From NCBI RefSeq assembly GCF_965284335.1, contig NZ_OZ260076.1: DNA of 64,000 nucleotides; one strand, given 5' to 3'. The notes beneath the pieces are model-generated. The model had not been told where the DNA came from. It saw only the letters and a list, made by a program, of their open reading frames with translations, and did no database searches. Within the stretch, counting starts at the first letter, position 1. Each line of letters begins with the position of its first letter. The position numbers were made by a program, and so were the translations under genes. Of the stretch, positions 1 to 8,403 are shown in pieces. The stretch is from Tabrizicola_A sp965284335 (GTDB lineage Bacteria; Pseudomonadota; Alphaproteobacteria; Rhodobacterales; Rhodobacteraceae).

Positions 1-1080
1 CTGGGCTGGAGCCATGGTCAGGCCGAGCCAGAGGCGCTTTTGGCCTTGGCCCAGCGCATCTTGGGCGAAGAGGCCCTGACCTTTTTCGAAGCCCAAGCCC
101 GCGCGCAAGGCAAAGAAGGCTTCCTGCCCGATCTGACGCCAGAGTTTCTGGCCGAGGCCGAGCGGCGTTTGGCCGGATCGGTCGGCGCGGCCACAGCCCA
201 TGCGATGATCAGCCAGCTCTTTGGCCGTGCGACCGTGACGGTCGAGGACCTGATGGCGGTGGCCAATGAAACCGCGCAGATCATGGAATATTCCGCCAAG
301 CTCGAGGCCAAGCAGGAAGAGCTTTCGCGCGCCGCGCGCCAGCTGCGCGAGGTGAATGAAAAGCTGACGCAGCTTTCGGTGCAAAAAGACGCGTTTCTTA
401 GCCAGATCAGCCATGAGCTGCGCACGCCCATGACCTCGATCCGCGCCTTTTCCGAAATTCTGACCGAAGGCGATGTGCCGCCTCAGATGGTGCAAGACTC
501 CGGCCGCATCATCCATTCCGAAGCCGTGCGCCTGACCCGGCTTTTGGATGATCTGTTGGATTTGTCGGTCTTGGAAAACGGCTCGGTGCAGCTGAACCTT
601 GATCTGGTGCATCTGGGCAGCATGATTGACCGCGCCGTGCAAGCCGCCAGCCAAACCCGGCCTGACCGCGCCTTTGAGATCATTCGCGACCCGGTGGCCG
701 AAGAAATTCATTTGATGACCGACCCTGACCGTCTGGTGCAGGTGTTTATCAACCTGATTTCCAATGCGCGGAAATATTGCGATGCCGATCCGGGTGTCCT
801 GCGCATTGCTGTGCGCCAAAAGGCCGGGCGGATCACGGTGGATTTCATCGACAACGGCAAAGGGATTCCCAAGGAATCGCAACGGCTTATCTTTGAGAAA
901 TTCGCACGCCTAACCGATCAGATGCGCGCCGGGGGTGCGGGCCTTGGGCTGGCCATCGTGCGTGAGATCATGACCAATCTGGGCGGGTCGATCACCTATC
1001 TGCCCGGCCAGCGCGGGGCGGCCTTTCGCGTGATGCTGCCGTTGCGGTTGGAAAAACCCGCGGGCGTGGCGCGGTCGTAA
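1..1080 (+). CDS. Sensor histidine kinase, C-terminal part (SLC5-STAC-HK / CbrA-like), partial
   Basis: The reading frame is open to base 1, so the gene begins outside the window; the TTG at 40 is not the true start. The first ~110 visible residues resemble the STAC linker that joins an SLC5 (sodium/solute symporter) domain to a kinase in CbrA-type sensors, followed by a coiled stretch. The kinase core is complete: H-box SHELRTP (His codon at 412-414), N-box INLISNARKY near 751-780, G1 DNGKGIP near 850 and G2 GAGLGLAI near 937. There is no receiver domain before the stop. It probably autophosphorylates in response to a transported solute. The kinase call is firm; the transporter half is inferred because it lies upstream of the window. 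Confidence 0.85.
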   Translation: MGWSHGQAEPEALLALAQRILGEEALTFFEAQARAQGKEGFLPDLTPEFLAEAERRLAGSVGAATAHAMISQLFGRATVTVEDLMAVANETAQIMEYSAKLEAKQEELSRAARQLREVNEKLTQLSVQKDAFLSQISHELRTPMTSIRAFSEILTEGDVPPQMVQDSGRIIHSEAVRLTRLLDDLLDLSVLENGSVQLNLDLVHLGSMIDRAVQAASQTRPDRAFEIIRDPVAEEIHLMTDPDRLVQVFINLISNARKYCDADPGVLRIAVRQKAGRITVDFIDNGKGIPKESQRLIFEKFARLTDQMRAGGAGLGLAIVREIMTNLGGSITYLPGQRGAAFRVMLPLRLEKPAGVARS

Positions 1081-1137
1081 AGGCTTTGGCAACCTTCGCA
1101 TGGCAAGACTGGGCCGTGAACAGCTGCGGAGGGCAGG

Positions 1138-2172
1138 GTGTCAGGGGTGGATCGGGGGCAAGACGGGGTGATCCGGCGCAAGGTTAATGCCGTGCGTGGT
1201 GAAATCTTGGAAGGTGGTCCCGGGGCCGATCGGGGCTGGCGGCTGGCCTTGGCGCGTGCCGCGCGCGATCAGCTCAAGGCCGCGCTCGATGTGAAATCCA
1301 TGATGCTCTCGCGCGTCAGTCTGGCCGAGGTGTTGGAACTGCCGCCCAGCCTGTCGCTTTTGGCCGTGTTGGAAGGCCCGGGCGAAGGGCTGGGGATGCT
1401 GGCCATCGCGCCCGATCTGTTCCCCGCGATGATCGAGGTTTTGACCATCGGTCGCACACAAGGTGCAGTCGCGGCCCCCCGCAAACCCACCCGCACCGAT
1501 GCCGCCATGCTGGCCCCGATGATTGACGCGGCCTTGATCGACCTAGAGGTTGGCCTTGCCGAAGAGGCAGATCTGATCTGGGCAGGCGGCTGGCGCTATG
1601 CCTCTTTCTTGGATGATCCGCGCCCCCTTGGGCTGATGCTTGAGGATATCAGCTATCGGCTTTTGACGGCAGAGGTTGATCTGGGCCATGGCGCGCGGCG
1701 TGGCCGGTTGATGTTGGCCCTGCCGGCCGAGGGGCGGGGGCAGGCCCCAAAGCGGCACAGTGGCCCCGCCTCTGGCGATGCTGTCGCCTTGGGCCGGGCC
1801 TTTGCCGATGCCTTGGCCGATGAAGTCTCGCAGGCCGAAGCGCGGCTTGAGGCGGTCTTGACCCGGCTCTGCCTGCCGCTTTCGCGGGTGATTGGGCTTG
1901 CCGTGGGGGATGTTTTGCCGCTCAGCGCCGCAGCGCTGGATCGGATCAGCCTAGAAGGCGTGGATGGCCGCCAGATGGCCGAGGGCAAGCTGGGGCAGAG
2001 CCGTGGCCTGCGCGCGGTGCGTCTCTGCGCTGGGGTCGCGCCCAAGGCCAGGGTCCGCCATGACCCGGATCTTACCCATATCGTGGCACCTCAGCCGACG
2101 TCCTCGACGTTTTCGGCCCCCCAGCCGCCCAACCCGACAGAACCCCCGCTGACCTTCCGCCAAAGCGCATAG
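1138..2172 (+). CDS. FliM/FliN C-terminal (SpoA) domain protein, FliM-like
   Basis: A 344-residue protein with a GTG start preceded by GCGGAGG. Residues ~245-310 look like the SpoA domain of flagellar motor switch or type III export proteins: a LPLSR..L..GDVLPL stretch followed by an AEGKLGQSRGLRAVRL-like end. The middle part is compatible with the FliM core, though diverged. Such proteins form the cytoplasmic switch ring that binds CheY-P and sets rotation direction. No other flagellar gene is visible, so this copy is isolated from the main flagellar clusters. The last ~35 residues are Pro/Ser/Thr rich. The domain is likely; the true motor role is inferred. Confidence 0.7.
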   Translation: MSGVDRGQDGVIRRKVNAVRGEILEGGPGADRGWRLALARAARDQLKAALDVKSMMLSRVSLAEVLELPPSLSLLAVLEGPGEGLGMLAIAPDLFPAMIEVLTIGRTQGAVAAPRKPTRTDAAMLAPMIDAALIDLEVGLAEEADLIWAGGWRYASFLDDPRPLGLMLEDISYRLLTAEVDLGHGARRGRLMLALPAEGRGQAPKRHSGPASGDAVALGRAFADALADEVSQAEARLEAVLTRLCLPLSRVIGLAVGDVLPLSAAALDRISLEGVDGRQMAEGKLGQSRGLRAVRLCAGVAPKARVRHDPDLTHIVAPQPTSSTFSAPQPPNPTEPPLTFRQSA

Positions 2173-2189
2173 CGGGGGCCGCTTGCCCC

Positions 2190-2621
2190 TTAGCCGCGTG
2201 CGTAAGACTCGATCAGAGGGCGTAGGGGTTCATGCGCATAGCCATGACGTGCCGCAATCGCCAACATTTCATCTGTTGGGATTTTGCCCGCATTCATCAA
2301 TTCCCAAACCACAGTGGAGCGATTGCCCGACGCGCAATAGGCCAGCACCGGCCCCCCCGCCGCTGCAACCGCCGCACGTTGGCGCGCAACAAGGTCGGGG
2401 TTGAAATCGCCCGGAAACACCGGGTTTGCCACGAATTGCAGCCCCGCCGCCTGCGCCGCTGCCGCCATGCTGTCGGACTGCAATTCGTCGTAAATCTCGC
2501 CGTCCGGGCGATTGTCGATCACCATGACAAAGCCGGCCGCCTTGATTGCCGCCAGATCGGCCACATCAATTTGCGGCGCCACGGCATAGTCTGGGGTCAA
2601 GCTGCGAAGATCAAGCGTCAT
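2190..2621 (-). CDS. TIGR01244-family sulfur transferase / phosphatase-like protein
   Basis: A 143-residue single-domain protein of the beta-lactamase-hydrolase-like (DUF442) phosphatase fold. The signature loop CASGNRS at residues ~110-116 matches the Cys-x5-Arg phosphatase/rhodanese-type active site, and the N-terminal ISVAPQI-like strand plus the IDNRPDGE turn are typical. The family is repeatedly found with persulfide dioxygenases and YeeE/YedE transporters, and here it is the last gene of exactly such a minus-strand set. It probably handles sulfane sulfur or a persulfide intermediate. Function inside the family is not settled. Confidence 0.8.
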   Translation of the reverse strand: MTLDLRSLTPDYAVAPQIDVADLAAIKAAGFVMVIDNRPDGEIYDELQSDSMAAAAQAAGLQFVANPVFPGDFNPDLVARQRAAVAAAGGPVLAYCASGNRSTVVWELMNAGKIPTDEMLAIAARHGYAHEPLRPLIESYARG

Positions 2622-2645
2622 GGCGGTCTCCTTGGTTTCACGAAA

Positions 2646-3125
2646 TCAAGAGGTTGTCTGCGATGACAGCCAGCGCGCCACCGTCGGTTCAACGACCATA
2701 CCCGAGACCATGGCCAGTAAAAAGAGGGCACCGCCCCAACCGCCAATCGCAAAAGACGCCAAGGCCGGGCCGGGGCATAGCCCCGCCAGCCCCCAGCCTG
2801 CGCCGAACATCAAGGATCCGGTCACCAAGGCGCGGTCCAGCTTTGCAGGGGTGCGGTCTGGAATGGGCGTGCCCAACAGCGACACGCCGCGCCGCTCGGC
2901 AATGCGCCAGACGAAGATCATCGGCACAACCGCGCCGCCCAAGACAAAGGCCAGCGTCGGATCCCACTCGCCAAAGAAATCCAGCCAGCCTTGCACCTTT
3001 TTGGTGTCGATCATCCCCGACACCAAAAGACCCGATCCGAAAAGCCCGCCTGCCACAAAGGCCACCAAATCGCGCAGCTCTCCCAGTTTGGACAGGCCGC
3101 GGGCGATAAGCGATTGTCCCGCCAT
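2646..3125 (-). CDS. DUF6691 / YeeE-YedE family membrane protein (PmpB type)
   Basis: A 159-residue membrane protein with about four hydrophobic segments. The GLCPGPAL motif near residue 117 is the half-transporter cysteine loop of the YeeE/YedE (TsuA-like) sulfur-compound transporter superfamily; the SGMIDTKKVQGWLD stretch is characteristic of DUF6691. It is paired with the next upstream gene: this gene's ATG overlaps the stop of the 3125-3553 gene by one base, so the two halves are translated together. PmpA/PmpB pairs are thought to move thiosulfate, sulfite or persulfide-type sulfur across the inner membrane. Confidence 0.85.
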   Translation of the reverse strand: MAGQSLIARGLSKLGELRDLVAFVAGGLFGSGLLVSGMIDTKKVQGWLDFFGEWDPTLAFVLGGAVVPMIFVWRIAERRGVSLLGTPIPDRTPAKLDRALVTGSLMFGAGWGLAGLCPGPALASFAIGGWGGALFLLAMVSGMVVEPTVARWLSSQTTS

Positions 3126-3553
3126 CAGATCACCCCCAAGACATGGCGAAAGACCAAAACGGTCACCGCACCCGCCACCAGATACAGCGCCGTCGCTCCA
3201 AGGCCCCTTGGTGCAAAGCGCGAGATGCCGCAGACCCCATGCCCCGAGGTGCAGCCATTGGCCAACCGCGTGCCGATGCCCACCAAAAGCCCGGCTGCAA
3301 TAATGATCACGGGGTTTGTGGTGATCTGGGTGTCAACCCGGTCATAAAGCGGCACCAGTAAGGGCGGCACCACCAGCGCGCCAAACAAAAAGGCCAAACG
3401 CTCGATCATCGTGCTGCGCCCGGTGCCATCGACCAGCCCACCCAAGATGCCCGAGGCCCCCATGATGCGCCCATTGACCAACAGATAAAGCGCCGCAGCC
3501 GAGCCAATCATCAGCCCGCCAACCGCGCCCCAAATCCAATCTTGCGCTATCAT
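3125..3553 (-). CDS. YeeE/YedE family membrane protein (PmpA type)
   Basis: A 142-residue inner-membrane protein with four hydrophobic segments and the NGCTSGHGVCGISRFAPR loop, which carries the conserved cysteines of the YeeE/YedE sulfur transporter family. It forms the first half of a split transporter with the downstream DUF6691 protein. It lies 89 bp downstream of an MBL-fold hydrolase gene on the same strand, so the four genes (MBL hydrolase, PmpA, PmpB, TIGR01244 protein) probably form one sulfide/persulfide operon. Confidence 0.87.
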   Translation of the reverse strand: MIAQDWIWGAVGGLMIGSAAALYLLVNGRIMGASGILGGLVDGTGRSTMIERLAFLFGALVVPPLLVPLYDRVDTQITTNPVIIIAAGLLVGIGTRLANGCTSGHGVCGISRFAPRGLGATALYLVAGAVTVLVFRHVLGVI

Positions 3554-3642
3554 CGCGCCTCTCCCTTAGCAGACAGATGTTTCCGACTTATTGCGCAGGG
3601 TGGGGGCGAAGACCATGGGGTTTCGACGGGCCAGTGCCGGCC

Positions 3643-4506
3643 TTACAGCCCGTTGACTGGAACCTTCAGATAGCTGACGCCATTGTCATCCGGTTCAGGC
3701 ATTTGCCCGGCCCGCATGTTCACCTGCAACGACGGAATAATCAGCCGTGGCATGGCAAGGGTCGCATCTCGGGCTTTGCGCATGGCGATAAACTCGTCAC
3801 GCGAATGGCCCGCGCCCACATGTTTGTTCAGCTCTTTTTGCGCGCCCACTGTGGTTTCCCACGCATATTGATCGCGGCCCTCGGCCTTGTAATCATGGCC
3901 CACAAAGATACGCGTGTCATCGGGCAGCGTCAGGATCTTCTGGATGGAATCCCACAGCATTTCAGCCGATCCGCCGGGAAAATCACAGCGCGCCGTGCCG
4001 AAATCGGGCATGAACAATGTATCGCCCACAAAGGCTGCATCGCCGATCACATAGGTCAGACAGGCCGGGGTGTGACCGGGGGTGTGCATGACCTCGGCCC
4101 GCATCTGGCCGATCATCAGGCTGTCGCCCTGCTTGAACAGCCGGTCAAACTGGCTGCCATCGCGCTGAAACCGGGTGCCTTCGTTGAAAATCTTGCCAAA
4201 GGTGTCCTGCACCACGGTGATGCGCTCACCAATCCCGATCTTGCCGCCCAGCGCCTCTTGCAGATAGGGCGCGGCCGAGAGGTGGTCGGCATGCACATGG
4301 GTTTCCAGAACCCATTCCAGCCGCAGATCATGGGCCCGGATAAACTCGATCACCGCATCAGCCGAGCGGGTATCGGTGCGGCCCGAGGCATAGTCGAAAT
4401 CCAGCACTGAATCGATCACCGCACAGGCGCGCCCCTCGGGCTCTTGCACCACATAGGTCAAGGTATTGGTCGCCTCGTCGAAAAACGCGTGCACCTTCGG
4501 GGTCAT
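3643..4506 (-). CDS. MBL-fold hydrolase, persulfide dioxygenase / BlaH-like
   Basis: A 287-residue metallo-beta-lactamase-fold enzyme. The metal-binding motif HVHADH is present near residue 73, with the later PGHTP, GDTLF and GHDY blocks supplying the other ligands (His, Asp, His). This is the ETHE1/BlaH layout, in which an iron-dependent enzyme oxidises glutathione persulfide to sulfite, although some members are plain hydrolases. I chose the ATG at 4504-4506 because GGAG lies seven bases before it; an ATG 12 bases further upstream is possible. It is the promoter-proximal gene of the sulfur operon. Confidence 0.85.
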   Translation of the reverse strand: MTPKVHAFFDEATNTLTYVVQEPEGRACAVIDSVLDFDYASGRTDTRSADAVIEFIRAHDLRLEWVLETHVHADHLSAAPYLQEALGGKIGIGERITVVQDTFGKIFNEGTRFQRDGSQFDRLFKQGDSLMIGQMRAEVMHTPGHTPACLTYVIGDAAFVGDTLFMPDFGTARCDFPGGSAEMLWDSIQKILTLPDDTRIFVGHDYKAEGRDQYAWETTVGAQKELNKHVGAGHSRDEFIAMRKARDATLAMPRLIIPSLQVNMRAGQMPEPDDNGVSYLKVPVNGL

Positions 4507-4555
4507 GGCGGGCTCCATTCATTTGGTGAGTTAAACCTAGAGCGACAGCACTAAC

Positions 4556-4573
4556 ATTTCAAGATGTGAATAT
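4556..4573. promoter_or_regulatory. Possible operator, imperfect inverted repeat ATTTCA-N5-TGAATAT
   Basis: This AT-rich imperfect dyad (TTCA-AGATG-TGAA core) sits in the 150-bp divergent region, 50 bp upstream of the MBL hydrolase start, and is out of character with the GC-rich surroundings. ArsR-type sulfide sensors of the BigR/SqrR group control such operons from short AT-rich dyads, so this is a candidate site. The match to any published consensus is weak and no regulator gene is nearby. Confidence 0.25.
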
Positions 4574-4656
4574 GTTCGCCGCCACGCACGTTGATATGGG
4601 TCAAGGCATGTGGCAGGTCTAAAGTGTTAGCATGTCTGCCACATAGGAGGAACGCC

Positions 4657-4974
4657 ATGACATCCAATTCGCAGCGCAAAATCCAGCTGGAGACCCGTCT
4701 GGCCGAGCTTGAGGCACGGCTGACAGGCATCGAGGCTGAATTGGACAGCCACAATTCCCCCGATTGGGAAGACCTTGCCACCGAACGTGAAAGCGATGAG
4801 GTGCTTGAGGATCTTGGCACAGCCGGTCAGTTGGAAGTTCGCCAGATCAAAGCCGCCTTGCAGCGGATTGCCGAGGGCACCTACGGCGAATGCACCAAAT
4901 GCGGGGCGGATATTGATGCCGCGCGGCTGGATATTCTGCCGCACAGCCCGTTTTGCAGCGCTTGCGCGGTTTAA
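4657..4974 (+). CDS. TraR/DksA family zinc-finger protein
   Basis: A 105-residue protein. The ATG at 4657 follows a perfect AGGAGG six bases upstream, which decides this start over in-frame positions further up. An N-terminal coiled coil (residues ~5-45) is followed by a C4 zinc finger, CTKC...CSAC near residues 81-103, as in short DksA/TraR proteins that insert into the RNA polymerase secondary channel. It lacks the DxxDxA tip of full-length DksA in an obvious form. It is divergent from the sulfur operon and may respond with it, but that is only position. Confidence 0.82.
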   Translation: MTSNSQRKIQLETRLAELEARLTGIEAELDSHNSPDWEDLATERESDEVLEDLGTAGQLEVRQIKAALQRIAEGTYGECTKCGADIDAARLDILPHSPFCSACAV

Positions 4975-5018
4975 CCGCGCCGCTTGATCTTCACACCACA
5001 AGGGGGGGGGGCTGAACG

Positions 5019-5273
5019 ATGGCTTCGAAAGACAAAGACGCAGAGCACACGGAATCCGGCACGGTGACCCCGGCCGATGAGATGCGCGCGGTTGTCGATG
5101 GCATGGCCGCAGCGGCGCTGATCGGTCAGACCATGGGCCTGCAAATTCTGGCGGCCGAGATGGAAGTCCTCAGCCATCTGGTCCCGGGCATGGCCTCAGA
5201 GCTTGCCGAGGATCGCACTGATGCCGAGATTGACGCCGAAATCGAGGCAGGCTTCGACAACATGCCGATCTAG
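5019..5273 (+). CDS. Small acidic hypothetical protein
   Basis: An 84-residue protein with no family I recognise. It starts 44 bp after the DksA-like gene, with a purine-rich GGGGGGGG stretch a few bases upstream of the ATG. The N-terminal 20 residues are charged and likely disordered; the middle has an alanine/leucine-rich amphipathic helix, and the end is strongly acidic. There is no signal peptide. Probably co-transcribed with the upstream zinc-finger gene. It could be a soluble helical accessory protein; function unknown. Confidence 0.55.
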   Translation: MASKDKDAEHTESGTVTPADEMRAVVDGMAAAALIGQTMGLQILAAEMEVLSHLVPGMASELAEDRTDAEIDAEIEAGFDNMPI

Positions 5274-5388
5274 GCAGGCTTTGCCGCCCAAGCCTTGGCT
5301 TTGCTTGCCTTATGCCTGTCAACTTTGCTTAATAAGGCATGGTTCGCGCCCGTTGTGACAGGTGTGGAATGGGTAAAGGGGCAGGGCA

Positions 5389-7179
5389 ATGACAGGCGCT
5401 ACAGATCTTCTGACCCAAGAGCGGCGCGGGTCGGTCTTGGTGTTGCGCTTGGCGCGCGCGCCGGTCAATGCGTTGAATGCGGCCATGTTGCGGGCCTTGG
5501 GAGAGGCGCTTGAGGCGGCCGAGGCGGAGCCAGAGGTTCAGGCGGTTGTCTTGTCATCGGTGGGGCCGCATTTTTCGGCCGGGCTGGATGTGTCCGAGCT
5601 GGGTCGGGTGGCAGATGCTGCTTTGCCCGAAGTGGCCGCGCGTGTTGAGGCGTTGAAAAAGCCCGTGGTTGCCGCCTTGCAAGGCAATGTTCTGGGCGGC
5701 GGTCTGGAACTTGCCTTGGCCTGTCATGGACGCGTGGCGCAAGACGGCGCGCGGCTGAGTTTTCTCGAAATCGGCTTGGGCCTTTTGCCCGTGGCGGGCA
5801 GCACCCAGCGATTGCCACGCTTGGTGGGCGCGCCTGTGGCGCTGAATATGCTGGTGGATGGCGCATCGCTGTCTGCGCTTGAAGCTTTGGCGATGGGTCT
5901 GGTTGATGCGGTGGTTGAGAGCGCGCCCGAGACCCGCGCCGAAGCCTTGGCGCTGGAGCTTAGCTTGGCCAGCCCGATCAAAACCGCAGACCGCATTCAG
6001 GGTCTGCGCGACCCATTGGCCTATCAATCCGCGATCACCGAGATGCGCAAAAGGCTTGCGGGAACCCGTCTGCCGGCACCGCATCTGGTGGTGGATTGCG
6101 TCGAGGCGGCGCAACTTTTGCCCTTTGAGGCCGGTTTGGGCTTTGAACGTGCCCATGCCGAAACCATGGCCGAAAGTGCCGAAGCTGCGGGTCTGCGGCA
6201 TGCCTTTTTGTCTGAGCGGCGCGCTTTAACGCTGCCTGCCAGCCTGAGCGGCGCGCCATTGCCGCGCCTTGGGGCTGTGATGGTTGTGGGGGCATCGGGC
6301 CTTGCGCCAGAGGTGGCCGCAATGGCGCTGAGCGCGGGGCTCAAGGTGCGGCTTGTCGCGGCCAATCGCAGCGCTTTGGCCGAGGCGTTGCAGAAAATCG
6401 CGACCCGTCAAGAACTTATGGTGGCCGAAGGACGTCTGGCACCCGCCACGCGTGAGGCGGATTGGGCCCGGTTAAGCGGTGCCTTGCCTGATGCCCGCGA
6501 TGCGGTGGCCGATCTGGTTTTGACCACCGCAGATGCGCCTGCCATGCCGGATCTGCCCGGACCCAGCCTTGCCTTGGGGGGTGAGCGGGGCGATGTGGTG
6601 CTGCACTCCGCGCCTGTTGCGGGGGCTTTGGCGGTTTTGGCGCTGCAGGCCGATGCACCCTTGCCCAAAGTTGCCCTGGGTCTGGCCTTTGGCCGGGCGC
6701 TGGGTTGGAAAATGCTGGTGCAGGGGCCTGGACTTGCACTCGATCATCGGTTGCGGCTGGTCTTGGCCCGTGCCATCGCCGCGCTTGAGGGGCAGGGCGA
6801 GGATCGCGAGCGGATCAAAGCCAGTCTTGCCGCATTCGGTATGGGGGCCGCAAACCGAGCGCGGCTGCCACAGGCTCCGGCCAGCTCAGAGGCGATTTTG
6901 CGCTTTTGTCTGGCCGCCTTGGCCAATGAAGGAGCCAAGATGATCCAAGATGGTGCAGCACGTCGCGCCGGTGATGTCGATGCCGCTGCGGTTTTGTCCG
7001 GGCTCTTTCCCCGTTGGGAGGGCGGGCCGCTGTTTCATGCCGATCGTCAGGGGTTGATGGCGCTCAGGGCCGATCTGCGGGCGCGTGCAGGCCAATTCCC
7101 AGATCTTTTCGCCCCCGCCGGTATTCTTGACCAGATGATTGACAAGGGCCAGCGCTTTGCAGATGTGGCACGCAGCTAG
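5389..7179 (+). CDS. Enoyl-CoA hydratase fused to degenerate 3-hydroxyacyl-CoA dehydrogenase
   Basis: A 596-residue two-domain protein of the FadB/FadJ layout. Residues ~1-185 are a crotonase domain with both expected catalytic glutamates: GGGLELAL near residue 105 and LSFLEIGLG near residue 125. From ~residue 300 a Rossmann-like half begins, but the dinucleotide loop reads VVGASGLAPE rather than the usual GAGxMG, and the HFFNP/MxLVE region that normally carries the catalytic His is not recognisable. The C-terminal helical part is also diverged. It is shorter than classical FadB/FadJ (~700). The hydratase is probably active and the dehydrogenase probably not. Confidence 0.75.
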   Translation: MTGATDLLTQERRGSVLVLRLARAPVNALNAAMLRALGEALEAAEAEPEVQAVVLSSVGPHFSAGLDVSELGRVADAALPEVAARVEALKKPVVAALQGNVLGGGLELALACHGRVAQDGARLSFLEIGLGLLPVAGSTQRLPRLVGAPVALNMLVDGASLSALEALAMGLVDAVVESAPETRAEALALELSLASPIKTADRIQGLRDPLAYQSAITEMRKRLAGTRLPAPHLVVDCVEAAQLLPFEAGLGFERAHAETMAESAEAAGLRHAFLSERRALTLPASLSGAPLPRLGAVMVVGASGLAPEVAAMALSAGLKVRLVAANRSALAEALQKIATRQELMVAEGRLAPATREADWARLSGALPDARDAVADLVLTTADAPAMPDLPGPSLALGGERGDVVLHSAPVAGALAVLALQADAPLPKVALGLAFGRALGWKMLVQGPGLALDHRLRLVLARAIAALEGQGEDRERIKASLAAFGMGAANRARLPQAPASSEAILRFCLAALANEGAKMIQDGAARRAGDVDAAAVLSGLFPRWEGGPLFHADRQGLMALRADLRARAGQFPDLFAPAGILDQMIDKGQRFADVARS

Positions 7180-7209
7180 CCATGTTCTGAAAGCGCGGTG
7201 ACGCTTGGC

Positions 7210-7425
7210 TCAGGTGACCATAACGCCAAAGACCACAAACATCAGCCCAACCCCCGAAACCGCCAGCGCTCCCATGTTCCACACGACGGCGCGCTGCAAT
7301 TCGGCGCGCATTTCAGCCTCTGGCAAATTCGCGCGCTTGGCCCGCGCGGCCAGCCAAATGCAATAGATCAACCCAGCAAGGCCCAAACCCGTCAAGCCCG
7401 CCCCAATCCAGATCATCAATTCCAT
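7210..7425 (-). CDS. Small two-helix membrane protein, hypothetical
   Basis: A 71-residue protein with hydrophobic segments at ~5-25 and ~50-69 joined by a basic/acidic cytoplasmic-looking linker (AKRANLPEAE). No family is recognised. It is convergent with the hydratase fusion gene, 30 bp away, and lies downstream of the lipoprotein gene copy on the same strand. It is the backbone gene immediately outside the island's left boundary. Confidence 0.6.
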   Translation of the reverse strand: MELMIWIGAGLTGLGLAGLIYCIWLAARAKRANLPEAEMRAELQRAVVWNMGALAVSGVGLMFVVFGVMVT

Positions 7426-7542
7426 GTCTTACCCCCTTCGCCTCTGCGCTGGATGCCCGGTTTTGTCGCAAAGTTCAACGAAACAGGCATCGGGGGGATG
7501 CCATATCGCATGGTTTCGCACTGTCCTTGGCTGGGCGTTGTT

Positions 7543-8001
7543 TTAAAACAACAGCTTATAGACGTTGCCTCGGGTATCGGTGGCATTGCCCGACCCGCTG
7601 GCGGTGCCCGACCCGATCACGAAATTGCCCTGAACGCGGGTGCCATCGGCGCAGACGGCATAGATCTCGCCGGTGTTCACGCCCGCGACCGTTTCGGTCT
7701 TGGCCCCCAACTCGCCGCCGGTTTTGCGCAAGGTCATGCTGAGCCCGGCGGTGTTAGACACGGTGCGCGGGGTCAAAGATGTCCATTTGCCTTCGCATTT
7801 GACCCTGTCGGGCAAACGAAAGCTTACCGGCCCCGAGGTGCCATCGGTGTTTTTGGCCACCGCCTGGATCACCAGCGTCGGATCTTCGGCGGCAATCGGG
7901 CCTTGCAGCGGGTAAAACTGCATCGAAGCCGTGCCGCCGCTGCCACAGGCTGCAAGCCCGATCAGGCTAACCAGTGCAACCGATTTCAGGCCCTTTTGCA
8001 T
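7543..8001 (-). CDS. Small lipoprotein, copy 1 (outside the island)
   Basis: A 152-residue protein whose N-terminus has the lipobox LAAC at residues ~18-21 after a basic start and hydrophobic core, so it is predicted to be lipid-anchored in the periplasm. No known domain is recognised. The ATG at 7999-8001 is favoured over an upstream in-frame TTG because it places the signal peptide correctly. A second gene at 16117-16575 encodes an identical protein, while the DNA differs at about 20 sites. Copy 1 lies next to the tRNA-Gln 3' fragment and the backbone genes, so it is likely the resident copy. Confidence 0.8.
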   Translation of the reverse strand: MQKGLKSVALVSLIGLAACGSGGTASMQFYPLQGPIAAEDPTLVIQAVAKNTDGTSGPVSFRLPDRVKCEGKWTSLTPRTVSNTAGLSMTLRKTGGELGAKTETVAGVNTGEIYAVCADGTRVQGNFVIGSGTASGSGNATDTRGNVYKLLF

Positions 8002-8058
8002 CCGATGCGCATCCCTGCAATTGAAGCTGTGGGGAAAGGTTGGCTGGGGCGCTAGGAT
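7546..8058. repeat. 513-bp direct repeat, left copy (island boundary)
   Basis: This segment is repeated at 16120-16632 with a constant offset of 8574 bp. It covers all of the lipoprotein gene and the last 18 bases of tRNA-Gln. The copies differ at roughly 22 positions, nearly all third codon positions. Identity stops abruptly at 8058/16632 inside the tRNA sequence. Confidence 0.9.
8041..8058 (-). other. tRNA-Gln 3'-end fragment (attachment-site remnant)
   Basis: These 18 bases equal the final 18 bases, including CCA, of the intact tRNA-Gln at 16615-16689. The rest of the tRNA is absent here. A short tRNA 3'-end duplicate at one edge and the full tRNA at the other is the usual footprint of site-specific integration. 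Confidence 0.85.
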
Positions 8059-8403
8059 ACCTTGAAGGGTGATGTGAAGGTAGGGGAAAGGGAACAGGGG
8101 GGTAAAGGTTGGGGCAAGGGGTGGGGCGGTTAAGGATATTTTTGGGCTTGATCGGTTTCCGGCTAAGTATCTAAAATGCATCAACTAAGAGTAAGGATGC
8201 CGTGCTCATATACCAAGAGCAATTGTTTGTGGATGCGGAAAGATCGTGACATGCTTGTTGTGGGAAGGACAGTTTGTGATAGATGAGCACCGAGTTCTCG
8301 TGATAAATCTGAAGTCTGCAGTTAAGAGACGGCGGTTTCAGGATAATCAGCTGCGAGCACTCGGGCTGAATGGCCGTTTTATCGAAGCGAAGACTTTAGG
8401 AAC

